Origin: JAVBKB01 sp031554275
Lineage (GTDB): Bacteria > Bacillota > Bacilli > JARBTR01
DNA: 15,820 bases
Direction of reading: 5' to 3'
Assembly (NCBI GenBank): GCA_031554275.1
Contig: JAVBKB010000215.1
Location: 1-15,820, forward strand
Shown: one piece after another, positions 7,482 through 14,725 of the stretch
Numbering within the stretch: the stretch's first letter is position 1
Layout: each line of letters opens with the position of its first letter
Made by a program: the position numbers and the translations under genes
Notes under the pieces: generated by a model
Told to the model about the DNA's origin: nothing
Database searches by the model: none
Seen by the model: only the letters and a program-made list of their open reading frames with translations

Positions 7482-8018
7482 TTACGCTTCCATTTGTTTA
7501 CCTAAAAAGCTTGCTGCAGTTTCAATTGATTTCATCTCAATTGGTGACAAGGTATCTGTCTTCGAAAAAATGATAACAGCGCCGATAGAATCACCACTAG
7601 AAACAATGGGAGCAATACCATAAGAAGTAACTTCTTCATAGGAATCCTCTACAAACGTAGTGTTACCTTGAGATGTGTTCAATATCGGTTGTCTATTCGT
7701 AATCGCTTTTTCAATAATTGAGCTAATGGGTTTATCTACGAAATCTTTCTTAGACGTCCCGCCAATCGCTATGTAAGTATCACGATCACAAATGAGAACT
7801 GGCTGCTTAAGACTTTCGAAAAGAGCCTCAGCATATTCCTTTGCGAAATCGCCAAGTTCAATGATAGGTGAGTACTTCTTCAGGATGACTTCACCATCCC
7901 GGTCAACAAATATTTCTAGAGGATCACCTTCACGAATTCGTAAGGTCCTTCTAATTTCTTTAGGAATCACTATTCTTCCCAGATCATCGATACGCCGAAC
8001 AATTCCAGTAGCTTTCAT
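7482..8018 (-). CDS. spoVT: Stage V sporulation regulator SpoVT
   Basis: 178 aa, the same length I recall for B. subtilis SpoVT. Residues 1-50 are an AbrB-type swapped-hairpin DNA-binding domain (MKATGIVRRIDDLGRIVIPK, RRTLRIREGDPLEIF). The C-terminal part is a GAF-like ligand/oligomerisation domain (VLICDRDTYIAIGG, GAVIIFS). SpoVT adjusts sigma-G-dependent gene expression in the forespore. An upstream in-frame start would add 21 residues, but GGAGG (8030-8026) lies 7 nt from the ATG at 8018-8016 and the family begins with this methionine, so I chose it. It follows mfd after an unusually large gap (538 bp) and is closed by its own terminator. Confidence 0.97.
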   Translation of the reverse strand: MKATGIVRRIDDLGRIVIPKEIRRTLRIREGDPLEIFVDRDGEVILKKYSPIIELGDFAKEYAEALFESLKQPVLICDRDTYIAIGGTSKKDFVDKPISSIIEKAITNRQPILNTSQGNTTFVEDSYEEVTSYGIAPIVSSGDSIGAVIIFSKTDTLSPIEMKSIETAASFLGKQMEA

Positions 8019-8295
8019 AAGATTGCCTCCAAATATCAAAGCGATGAGCCTTAATTCTATTGATGCCCATCCTTTAACCAATATGCGTTATCTCGCCTTT
8101 AGTAAGATTAGTATTTAATAAAAGTGAAAATTTATACCATCTGTAAAGTGTGCGAGTAAAATAAATTTTTTCCGAATGGATTACTTTCAATGTTGAAAAC
8201 AATTTCCATACAATAATCATAACATGAAGAGGCAAAAGTTGAAAGTACCGATCAAATATTCTTGATAATTAAATCGTGTCAAGATCATGATGCCT
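8019..8295. other. AT-rich non-coding region upstream of spoVT
   Basis: No gene is supported here. Small elements: a perfect TTTCAATGTTGAAA palindrome at 8185-8198, and a 9-bp inverted pair TACTTTCAA (8182-8190) and TTGAAAGTA (8239-8247), about 48 bp apart. I found no good sigma-G promoter, although SpoVT is sigma-G-dependent in B. subtilis. Confidence 0.4.
8131..8160 (-). promoter_or_regulatory. Possible sigma-A-like promoter upstream of spoVT
   Basis: On the minus strand TTTACT (8160-8155), 18 nt, TATAAA (8136-8131). The -10 is good and the -35 is 4/6. It is about 110 nt upstream of the spoVT ATG. In an AT-rich region this could be chance. Confidence 0.3.
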
Positions 8296-8452
8296 ATCCT
8301 AAATTGTCATTAGAAATGCAACTCCAAACTCTAAAATTACCAAATATTTAGGCATAATTCCCTAGAATAGTCGCGCTATCCTAGGGAAGTATGCCTCGGC
8401 TTTGAATATTTTATCGGGAGTTTGAGGTTGCATCTCTAACGACGATTAGGAT
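8296..8452 (-). repeat. Long imperfect palindrome between mfd and spoVT
   Basis: Two arms of about 75-77 nt (8296-8370 and 8376-8452) are complementary along nearly their whole length, around a 5-nt centre TCGCG/CGCGA. The inner 21 nt (8350-8370 against 8376-8396) match with two mismatches. The outer block (ATGCAAC...CAAACTC against its complement) and the ATCCTAA ends also match, with one or two small gaps. In the minus-strand RNA several mismatches become G-U pairs; in the plus-strand RNA the same positions become A-C. That favours a structure in the mfd/spoVT-sense RNA. There is no U tract and no coding potential. It could be a foldback mobile-element relic or a structured RNA. Confidence 0.85.
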
Positions 8453-8556
8453 TAAATCGAAATATGGAGTTGAATACAGATTCAGCAAGCTGGTTTAAGT
8501 TCTGCGTTTTTCAAACCTTAAATCAGAAATTTGTAGTGAAACATAGTTCACTGCTA

Positions 8557-11500
8557 TTAAGCATTTATTTTTGAAGCTGTATTAATTTTAAGACAGTTTG
8601 GCAAATTTCGCATGATTTCAATTGAGATAGTAAGCCAGTTTGCGTCGGAGATATTTTTTGTATACATGACTAACTTAATTCGGTTATTCTCTAAACCAAG
8701 CCCAATCATTCTGCCATACGATTGAATCACATCGAAAAGCTTCGCACCATCGATTGTGGCGGTCATTTCTTGTGAAATGATAAGCGAGACTTCATCCTTC
8801 TTTAGACGCTTTACTTGTTCTAAGCCAGATGCTTGCCCATGGATTTTCAGCTCAGTTATCTTGATCAGAAGATCTACCTCAGGCGGGTAGTCACCGAATC
8901 GATCAATCAGCTCATCTTTCAAATCATCGAGCTCTGATAGGGACGACACAGCTTTAAAATGCTTATACATTTCAATTTTGTGATTGCTATTAAGTATATA
9001 ACTTTCTGGAATGTAAGCATCCAAATCGATATCAATCTCAATAGTTTGCGGTTCGGATTCGGAATGTATTCCTTTTCGTTCCTCAATTGCTTTAGATAAC
9101 ATATGAGAATACATATCAAAACCAACAGAATCGATAAATCCGTGTTGTTCAGCACCTAGTAAGTTACCAGCACCCCGAATGGATAAATCACGCATGGCAA
9201 TCTTAAATCCTGAACCAAGTTCGGTAAATTCTTTGATAGCTTGAAGACGTTTCTCAGCAATCTCAGTGAGAACTTTATCCTTTTTATACGTGAAATAGGC
9301 ATAAGCAATCCGGTTCGAGCGCCCAACGCGTCCTCGCAGCTGATAGAGCTGGGAAAGTCCCATTTTGTCTGCGTCATGAACAATTAATGTATTGACATTA
9401 GGAATATCTACACCTGTTTCGATAATGGTGGTGCTTACCAAGACATCATACTCACCGTTTAGAAAGCTGTAAATTACAGATTCCAATTCGTTCTCAGACA
9501 TTTGGCCGTGTGCATAAGCAACGCGAGCCTCTGGCACAAGTGCAGAAATTTCAGTTGCTTTCTTTGAAATGTCTTCAACCCTGTTGTAAAGGAAAAACAC
9601 CTGGCCATTTCGAGAAAGCTCACGCTCAATCACTTCGCGAACAATTCCTGGGTTGTATTCCATCACATAGGTTTGAATCGGAAACCGGTTTTCTGGTGGT
9701 GTTTCGATAACGGATAAATCTCTTACCCCAAGCATCGACATATGTAATGTGCGAGGAATAGGGGTAGCAGTGAGTGTCAACACATCTACATTTGTTTTCA
9801 GTTTCTTAATCCGTTCCTTATGCTTTACACCAAAACGTTGTTCTTCATCTACAATCAACAGACCCAGATCCTTGAAAGTAATATCCTCCGAAAGCAAACG
9901 ATGTGTGCCAACAACAATGTCAACCAACCCCATTTTCAGCTTCTTCAGTGTTTCGGTTTGTTCTTTCTTGGTACGAAATCTACTGAGCATACCAATGTTG
10001 ACAGGGAATTCTTGAAATCGCTCTCGCATTGTTTCGTAATGCTGTTGCGCTAGAATTGTTGTCGGTACAAGGAATGCGACTTGTTTGTTATCATGGATGG
10101 CTTTAAAAGCTGCGCGAATGGCAACTTCAGTTTTCCCGTAGCCGACATCGCCGCAAAGCAGACGATCCATCGGACGTGAGCGCTCCATGTCAAGTTTGAT
10201 TTCTTTAATCGATCGCAACTGATCTTCTGTTTCAGAATAGGAAAACGAGCGTTCAAAGTCATGTTGCATCACGTTATCAGATGAGAAAGCAAATCCTTTA
10301 GCGGTTTCGCGTTCTGCATAAAGCTTAATAAGTTCATCTGCAATATCTTGAACAGAAGCATTGACCTTTGATTTCACTTTCTTCCAATCAGAACCACCTA
10401 GCTTATACATTTTCGGCACTTTACCTTCAGCGCCAACATATTTTTGGATGGTATCAATCTGATCAACGGGAACATATAGTTTGTCATCATTCGCATACTG
10501 AACATGTAAGAAATCTTTGTGAATTCCATCAACAACAAGTGTTTCGATGCCTTTGTATTTCCCGATTCCGTGATTAATATGCACAACAAAGTCGCCTTGT
10601 GCTAGTTCAGAGTAATTCTTAATTCGTTCAGCGTTAGAGATTTTTTGTCTAGAAAGGTTTTTTCTTTTTTTCTGAGTAAAAAGCTCCGATTCAGTTACGA
10701 CAACAAGCTTCTGCAAGGGTAACTCAAAACCAGAATGTAAAGATCCCTTTGTAATTTGTAGCTTTTCATGAATAATGTTTCCACTCTCGCCAACGATTAC
10801 TGGCAAACGAAAGTCCTCTAGAATACCCTGCAACTTATGGATTCGTACATCATCTGCACCTTGCAAAATAATCGTGTAATGCCCTTTTTGCCAACGCTCC
10901 ACTTCCGCTTTAAAAATATTTATTTGTCCATGAAAGTTCTGCATCGGTTTACAAGAAAAGTTGACAATGTTCTGAGGGCTTGTATTTGGTATATGCCGCA
11001 AAAACAATGACAAATAGACAAAAGGTAGCTTGGTATCATGCAGGATGTTGGGCAATGAATGTGTTAAAGGAACATCATGAAGAATATCGCCTTGCGCAAG
11101 TAATGACAAGTGGTAGTCAGCATCATCATTGTCCAACTGCTCATTCAATTCATGAATCCGACTCAGCTCATCAAAAAAAACAACACTATTTCCCGGGAAA
11201 TAATCTAGTATTGTTGTTGGATTGTCGTACAAAATGGAGGCATATCTTGCAATATGTTCAATTCGCTGTCCTTTTGCAAGCTCATCACAATCTGCTTGGA
11301 TTTTTTTCATCAATAAATTACTTGTCGAAGCGTCTTTCAACTTTTCCAGAGAGACTTTAAGGTGTTGTTGCAAGGTTGTTGCAAGCTGCTGTAGTTGTTT
11401 TGGAGTCGCAATAACTTCAGTAGCAGGACCAATCGTAATCGTTTGCACCTGTTTAATGGAACGTTGTGTTTCCATCGAGAAATAACGGATCGAATCGATT

Positions 11501-12099
11501 TCTGTATCAAATAATTCTATTCTAATAGGATATTCTTCTGTAAGAGGGTAAATATCAACGATTCCACCCCGGATGGCAAATTCACCTGGTGCAGCTACCA
11601 TATAATTTCTGTTGTAGCCGATATTAATCAGTTTTCTAGCAAAGTCGTCAATCTCTATCTCATTGCCAATGGAAATTGCAAGTTGTGCTGCGATCCAGTC
11701 TTGTTTTGAGGGGAGCAATTTCTTAATGCCAGCTAAAGGCGCAATAAGTATGCCCTTGCCACCATTTGCAAAGTGATTCATAATTGATAGCCGTTGTGCT
11801 CTCATCTCAGGGCTGGCAATACTTAATTCCGCCGCAACCATTTCATTGGCAGAGAATAGAAAGATCTGTTCTTCAGGTAGTAGTGAATGCAGGTCGTCAT
11901 ACATTTTTTGTGCCTGCAAAAGATTTGGTGTCACCACAATGGTTGGTAAAGCTGTGTACTCAAAAATACCCGCAACAAACAGTGAGCGGGCAGATCCAGA
12001 AAGTCCTGTTACAAGCTGTTCCCGAAGATTCATATCTACGCCAGCCAAAACAGAGCTAACATCTTGGTGTTTAATAAAAAAATTCTGTAATGAATCCAA
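8557..12099 (-). CDS. mfd: Transcription-repair coupling factor Mfd
   Basis: 1180 aa, full length. It is an ATP-dependent translocase that removes RNA polymerase stalled at DNA lesions and recruits UvrA for excision repair. The order is typical: UvrB-like N-terminal module (GLSGSARS near 33, PGEFAIRGGIVDIYP near 171-185), the CarD-like RNA-polymerase interaction domain (DFVVHINHGIGKYKG near 503-517), then RecG-like helicase motifs: Walker A GDVGYGKTE near 650, DEEQ near 751, TATPIPRT near 777, QLRGRVGRS near 919, and a C-terminal regulatory domain. The start is TTG at 12099-12097, chosen because AAGGAG lies 7 nt upstream and the N-terminus aligns with the family (MDSLQNFF). It keeps its usual order with pth upstream and spoVT downstream, but fin is not between pth and mfd. 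Confidence 0.98.
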   Translation of the reverse strand: MDSLQNFFIKHQDVSSVLAGVDMNLREQLVTGLSGSARSLFVAGIFEYTALPTIVVTPNLLQAQKMYDDLHSLLPEEQIFLFSANEMVAAELSIASPEMRAQRLSIMNHFANGGKGILIAPLAGIKKLLPSKQDWIAAQLAISIGNEIEIDDFARKLINIGYNRNYMVAAPGEFAIRGGIVDIYPLTEEYPIRIELFDTEIDSIRYFSMETQRSIKQVQTITIGPATEVIATPKQLQQLATTLQQHLKVSLEKLKDASTSNLLMKKIQADCDELAKGQRIEHIARYASILYDNPTTILDYFPGNSVVFFDELSRIHELNEQLDNDDADYHLSLLAQGDILHDVPLTHSLPNILHDTKLPFVYLSLFLRHIPNTSPQNIVNFSCKPMQNFHGQINIFKAEVERWQKGHYTIILQGADDVRIHKLQGILEDFRLPVIVGESGNIIHEKLQITKGSLHSGFELPLQKLVVVTESELFTQKKRKNLSRQKISNAERIKNYSELAQGDFVVHINHGIGKYKGIETLVVDGIHKDFLHVQYANDDKLYVPVDQIDTIQKYVGAEGKVPKMYKLGGSDWKKVKSKVNASVQDIADELIKLYAERETAKGFAFSSDNVMQHDFERSFSYSETEDQLRSIKEIKLDMERSRPMDRLLCGDVGYGKTEVAIRAAFKAIHDNKQVAFLVPTTILAQQHYETMRERFQEFPVNIGMLSRFRTKKEQTETLKKLKMGLVDIVVGTHRLLSEDITFKDLGLLIVDEEQRFGVKHKERIKKLKTNVDVLTLTATPIPRTLHMSMLGVRDLSVIETPPENRFPIQTYVMEYNPGIVREVIERELSRNGQVFFLYNRVEDISKKATEISALVPEARVAYAHGQMSENELESVIYSFLNGEYDVLVSTTIIETGVDIPNVNTLIVHDADKMGLSQLYQLRGRVGRSNRIAYAYFTYKKDKVLTEIAEKRLQAIKEFTELGSGFKIAMRDLSIRGAGNLLGAEQHGFIDSVGFDMYSHMLSKAIEERKGIHSESEPQTIEIDIDLDAYIPESYILNSNHKIEMYKHFKAVSSLSELDDLKDELIDRFGDYPPEVDLLIKITELKIHGQASGLEQVKRLKKDEVSLIISQEMTATIDGAKLFDVIQSYGRMIGLGLENNRIKLVMYTKNISDANWLTISIEIMRNLPNCLKINTASKINA

Positions 12100-12149
12100 T
12101 TGAACTCTCCTTGAATCTAAAATAATTTATTAGTTTATGCAGAGCTAAA

Positions 12150-12179
12150 ATTATAAAACAAAAAGCTAAATTTATACAA
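12150..12179 (-). promoter_or_regulatory. Putative sigma-A promoter of mfd
   Basis: On the minus strand TTGTAT (12179-12174), 18 nt, perfect TATAAT (12155-12150). The RNA start would be about 45 nt before the TTG start codon. The -35 is weak and the region very AT-rich. Confidence 0.45.
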
Positions 12180-12252
12180 TCAATAAAATCAGAAATAAAT
12201 TTTTACCTAAATCAGACACAAAAGGAAAGCTGCGAATGTTAACTAAAATCCT

Positions 12253-12357
12253 GGTGGAATCGCAACTGAAATGAAATCACTGCTACTGATACGGTCGGGC
12301 GCCTACATATGAGTTGGTGAAATCACAACTGATCTAGTAGAAACCACATATGAGCTG
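12253..12357. repeat. Short degenerate repeats between pth and mfd
   Basis: GGTGGAATCGCAACTGA (12253-12269) recurs as GGTGAAATCACAACTGA (12316-12332), with a broken third copy between. ACATATGAG plus T/C plus TG occurs at 12305 and 12346. The copies are in the position where fin would be expected. No ORF of fin length is present. The words recall the 23-bp array on the other side of pth, but I could not show they are the same family. Confidence 0.5.
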
Positions 12358-12361
12358 ACAA

Positions 12362-12931
12362 TTAAACATCCTTCCGATTATAGTCATTCATTGTTTGAAC
12401 AAAATCGTTTTTTAGCCAATATTCACAAATCTCGACAGAATAAATGACCGCTTTTCTCATTATTTCAATTTCGTCTGGGTGAAAAGGAGATAACACAAAA
12501 TCAGCATTGATCCCTTTCTCCACTGGTCTACCAATACCCATTCTTATTCGGTTGAATTCATCCGTACCTAGATGCTGAATGGTTGACCGAATCCCATTAT
12601 GACCCGCGGCACTGCCCCGTTGTCTAAGTTTCACTTGACCCGGAGCAAAATCCATTTCGTCATAAATAATCACTAAGTCATCCAGGTCAATTTTGTAGAA
12701 GTCCAACAATTGGCGGATGCAAGTTCCTGAAAGATTCATATAAGTAAGGGGTTTAACTAGTAGTACGGATTCTCCATCCACCGTACCAACCCCAAAGACT
12801 CCTTGAAACTTACTCTTATTTAAATGGATATCCCACTTATTTGACAAGTAATTAACAACTTCAAAGCCAATATTGTGGCGTGTTCCTGCATACTCGTTAC
12901 CTGGATTACCTAATCCGACAAACATTTTCAT
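12362..12931 (-). CDS. pth: Peptidyl-tRNA hydrolase
   Basis: 189 aa from the ATG at 12931-12929. It cleaves the ester bond of peptidyl-tRNAs released by abortive translation, recycling tRNA; it is essential in most bacteria. Diagnostic residues: GLGNPG at 6-11 and the catalytic-histidine motif TRHNIGF beginning near residue 18, then KPLTYMNLSG (Asn and Met of the substrate pocket), IIYDEMDF, and GSAAGHNGIRS with the second functional Asn. An upstream in-frame ATG (12946) would add five residues, but its Shine-Dalgarno spacing is only about 2 nt, while GGAG lies 9 nt before the chosen ATG. It is transcribed from a good sigma-A promoter at 12977-13005, with a start-stop unit in the leader. Confidence 0.97.
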   Translation of the reverse strand: MKMFVGLGNPGNEYAGTRHNIGFEVVNYLSNKWDIHLNKSKFQGVFGVGTVDGESVLLVKPLTYMNLSGTCIRQLLDFYKIDLDDLVIIYDEMDFAPGQVKLRQRGSAAGHNGIRSTIQHLGTDEFNRIRMGIGRPVEKGINADFVLSPFHPDEIEIMRKAVIYSVEICEYWLKNDFVQTMNDYNRKDV

Positions 12932-12953
12932 CACAAAGCGCTCCATATTCCAC

Positions 12954-12973
12954 TTACATACTTGTATTCCTTT
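12954..12973 (-). promoter_or_regulatory. Start-stop unit (ATG-TAA) in the pth leader
   Basis: On the minus strand AAAGGA (12973-12968), 8 nt, then ATG TAA (12959-12954). This is an initiation site followed at once by a stop, 22 nt before the pth ATG. Caveat: the predicted RNA start (about 12970) falls inside the AAAGGA, so the site may be partly truncated in the transcript. Confidence 0.5.
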
Positions 12974-12976
12974 TGT

Positions 12977-13005
12977 ATTATCTTATGAATACGAAAAAAA
13001 ATCAA
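12977..13005 (-). promoter_or_regulatory. Sigma-A promoter of pth
   Basis: On the minus strand TTGATT (13005-13000), exactly 17 nt, GATAAT (12982-12977). It is the best vegetative promoter in the window. The RNA start is predicted near 12970, giving a leader of about 40 nt. Confidence 0.8.
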
Positions 13006-13148
13006 AGCTAAGAAAGATTAGTTAATCAGTGACGTAGAAAGGGAGGAAATATTTAATAAGAAATGGTAATCAAGAGGGGAGTTTGTTCAAAGTATTGACA
13101 ACTATTATTCTCTGGGGAATGGATTCTGTTAATTCAAGCAGACATTTA

Positions 13149-13275
13149 TTGCGGATTTTGCAAAATAAATTTTTGCGCAGAGCATCATTATAAGCGCTAT
13201 GAGAGGAAATAAGTCATATTTCTTTAAAAATAAAAACTACACTTTGGTAGTTATTTGCGATTTCTGCAAATAACT
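13149..13275. repeat. Two TTGC-N7-GCAA sites upstream of the HTH operon
   Basis: Copy 1 is TTGCGGATTTTGCAA (13149-13163). Copy 2 is TTGCGATTTCTGCAA (13255-13269), inside a perfect 10-7-10 inverted repeat (13249-13258 and 13266-13275). The copies share 12 of 15 bases and lie 106 bp apart, close to ten helical turns. They could be operators. The same bases would also encode C-x-x-C-K in two different plus-strand frames. The rest of the 423-bp pth-to-regulator gap shows a TTGACA at 13095 without a matching -10. Confidence 0.45.
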
Positions 13276-13354
13276 TAAACTCAAATAGATAAGTGAATCA
13301 CAGTATTCAATTATTGATAATATTTCAATAAAATATAAATACTGGAGTTGTATT

Positions 13355-13453
13355 ATGAGGAACCCAAATTTGAAACATCGTGCGGACCTGCCGACAATCA
13401 ATGATGTAAATATAATTCGTGATCTTCAAAGGAAAATTCACAATGGGTTCTAA
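13355..13453 (+). CDS. 32-aa small protein or leader peptide overlapping the HTH gene
   Basis: A short ORF from ATG 13355 to TAA 13453, beginning MRNPNLKHRADLPTINDVN and ending HNGF. CTGGAG gives a GGAG (13344-13347) 7 nt before the ATG, a proper ribosome binding site. It is hydrophilic, with no membrane segment and no cysteine, so it does not look like a secreted pheromone precursor. Its last 11 nt overlap the first codons of the HTH regulator in another frame, and the regulator's AAAGGA lies inside it. Translation of the regulator is therefore probably coupled to it. I do not recognise the sequence. It may be a real small protein, a leader peptide, or chance. Confidence 0.5.
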   Translation: MRNPNLKHRADLPTINDVNIIRDLQRKIHNGF

Positions 13454-14390
13454 CCTACACAAAACAATAAGAAATAAACGGGTCGAATTGAATATTTCTC
13501 AATGTTCGCTAGCAGCGTTATCTGGCTGTTCTCAAAGCCATATTAGTCGTGTTGAAGCAGGCACTACCTCAATAAAACATGAGCTTCTCGATCGGATTAT
13601 TGAACATTTAAGAACTAGTCTCAGACTAGTTAAGTACCCCAAAAAAGATATAGATTTAATTGAGGAAGCAAAGGAACTGTTGGAGCAACAGCGTTTCTTT
13701 GATCTCAAAGCAATATTAACCAGTATAGTAGATAAGGGCTTTTTTAGATCTAATTCTGCACACAAAATACTGCTTCGACTTCGAGGACTAGTGGAGTTTC
13801 ATTGCAATCGAAATGTTTTCAAGGCCAGTAACAGTTTCATAGAGTCGATTCAAAAGCCAATCGAATCCCATGATGAAAAGCTGCAGGATGCGGAAACCTT
13901 TAATGCAATTGCTAACTGCCTAACAGAGTTAGGTCATTTGGATTTAGCAAACAAGTTCTATTGTAGAAGTATTTCGCATCTAGAAGCATTGATGATCACT
14001 TCGAAACATTCCTATCTCAAAATCCATGTTCTATTCAATTGGTCTAGACTGCTGCGGCGGCAAGGATTTCTTTCGGCTGCAAAGTCAAAAGCAACAGAAG
14101 CCATTCATATTTCTTTATTTACTAGACAATACCACTTCTTAAGTCAACTCTACTACCAGACAGCAATGATTTATAACCAACAGCTAAATTTAGATATGTC
14201 CCGCTATTTCTTATTTAAATCAAGAAGTCTGGCAACAGAATTATGCGGAGTCTCCCTATTTCCTTACATAAACGCTTTCGAACAAGTGTTGAAAATGAAT
14301 GAAGCAGGGTTATGGGAATATAATGATCAATGGCTCACCGGATTCACGAATGAAGAAATCTTTCAAATATACAATGCGAAATTCGTGTGA
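13443..14390 (+). CDS. HTH (Cro/CI-type) regulator with long TPR-like C-terminus
   Basis: 315 aa from ATG 13443; AAAGGA lies 9 nt upstream. A GTG at 13419 would add eight residues but has no comparable binding site. Residues about 5-57 form an XRE helix-turn-helix: NISQCSLAALSGCSQSHISRVEAG is the typical two-helix pattern. The remaining about 250 residues are alpha-helical in character, with several 34-40-residue blocks (around AETFNAIANCLTELGHLDLA and FNWSRLLRRQGFLSAAKSKA) that look like degenerate TPRs. This layout is that of RRNPP-type peptide-sensing regulators (PlcR, PrgX, NprR, Rgg classes), though family membership is inference. It sits between divergent pth and yabPQ-divIC, where B. 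subtilis has no such gene. Its last codons fall in the first unit of a 23-bp repeat array. Confidence 0.82.
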   Translation: MGSNLHKTIRNKRVELNISQCSLAALSGCSQSHISRVEAGTTSIKHELLDRIIEHLRTSLRLVKYPKKDIDLIEEAKELLEQQRFFDLKAILTSIVDKGFFRSNSAHKILLRLRGLVEFHCNRNVFKASNSFIESIQKPIESHDEKLQDAETFNAIANCLTELGHLDLANKFYCRSISHLEALMITSKHSYLKIHVLFNWSRLLRRQGFLSAAKSKATEAIHISLFTRQYHFLSQLYYQTAMIYNQQLNLDMSRYFLFKSRSLATELCGVSLFPYINAFEQVLKMNEAGLWEYNDQWLTGFTNEEIFQIYNAKFV

Positions 14391-14583
14391 ACGCTGAAAT
14401 CGATATACATGTGAATGCTGTAGCGAAAATATATAAATAACGAAGCAGAATTATGTGAACAACAATGCAAACTTCAAGTGAACAACAACGCGAAATTCAA
14501 GTGAACAACAACGCGAAATTCGAATGAACAACAACGCGAAATCAATGTGATCAATGATGTGGAATTCATGTAAATAACTGAAG
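14371..14583 (+). repeat. 23-bp tandem repeat array, degenerate at its ends
   Basis: Units begin with GTGAACAACAACGCGAAA and start exactly 23 bp apart at 14455, 14478, 14501, 14524 and 14547. Four units (14455-14546) are close to identical and the fifth is more diverged. More divergent units of 20-24 bp lie on the left at 14387, 14411 and 14435, with a partial unit (14371-14386) inside the 3' end of the regulator gene, and a partial one on the right at 14570. The 23-bp period breaks any reading frame, so it is not protein repeats. There are no unique spacers, so it is not a CRISPR array. The direct, evenly spaced form recalls iterons or multiple protein-binding sites upstream of yabPQ-divIC. 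Confidence 0.9.
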
Positions 14584-14591
14584 CTGCTCTG

Positions 14592-14642
14592 ATGTTTTTT
14601 CTACAATTGATTGCAGTTCTACATACGAAGCCTGTCTCATAG
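14592..14642 (+). CDS. Possible 16-aa hydrophobic peptide ORF
   Basis: ATG to TAG encodes MFFLQLIAVLHTKPVS. It is short and hydrophobic with a polar C-terminus, and lies downstream of a probable TPR-type regulator, where signalling-peptide genes often sit. However, it has no clear Shine-Dalgarno sequence and no N-terminal lysines, so chance is the likelier explanation. Confidence 0.15.
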   Translation: MFFLQLIAVLHTKPVS

Positions 14643-14725
14643 ACTGTACAAATAACAATCTCATGCAGAAATATATGAGGGTACAACTGAAAATCTATGT
14701 AGAAGCATAAGTGAGGGATTCAATA

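Noticed and set aside
8019..8081. Longer SpoVT with 21 extra N-terminal residues
   Set aside because: The strong GGAGG and the conserved MKATGIVRRIDDLGR start place initiation at 8018.
10980..11360. 126-codon plus-strand ORF inside mfd, and similar ORFs opposite the M20, yabM and spoVT genes
   Set aside because: They are antisense to well-conserved genes, lack good ribosome binding sites, and show no recognisable protein features.
13138..13273. Remnant of fin encoded by the YCGFCK and VVICDFCK segments
   Set aside because: Fin has paired cysteine motifs of this kind, but here they are in different frames, closer together than in Fin, on the opposite strand to pth, with no Fin-like middle part and no start codon for the first segment.
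13199..13273. 24-codon ORF ending ICDFCK
   Set aside because: It has no ribosome binding site, and the end of the ORF is the inverted repeat; kept only as an alternative reading of the operator-like sites.
14371..14583. CRISPR array
   Set aside because: The 23-bp units are contiguous with no unique spacers, and no cas genes are nearby.
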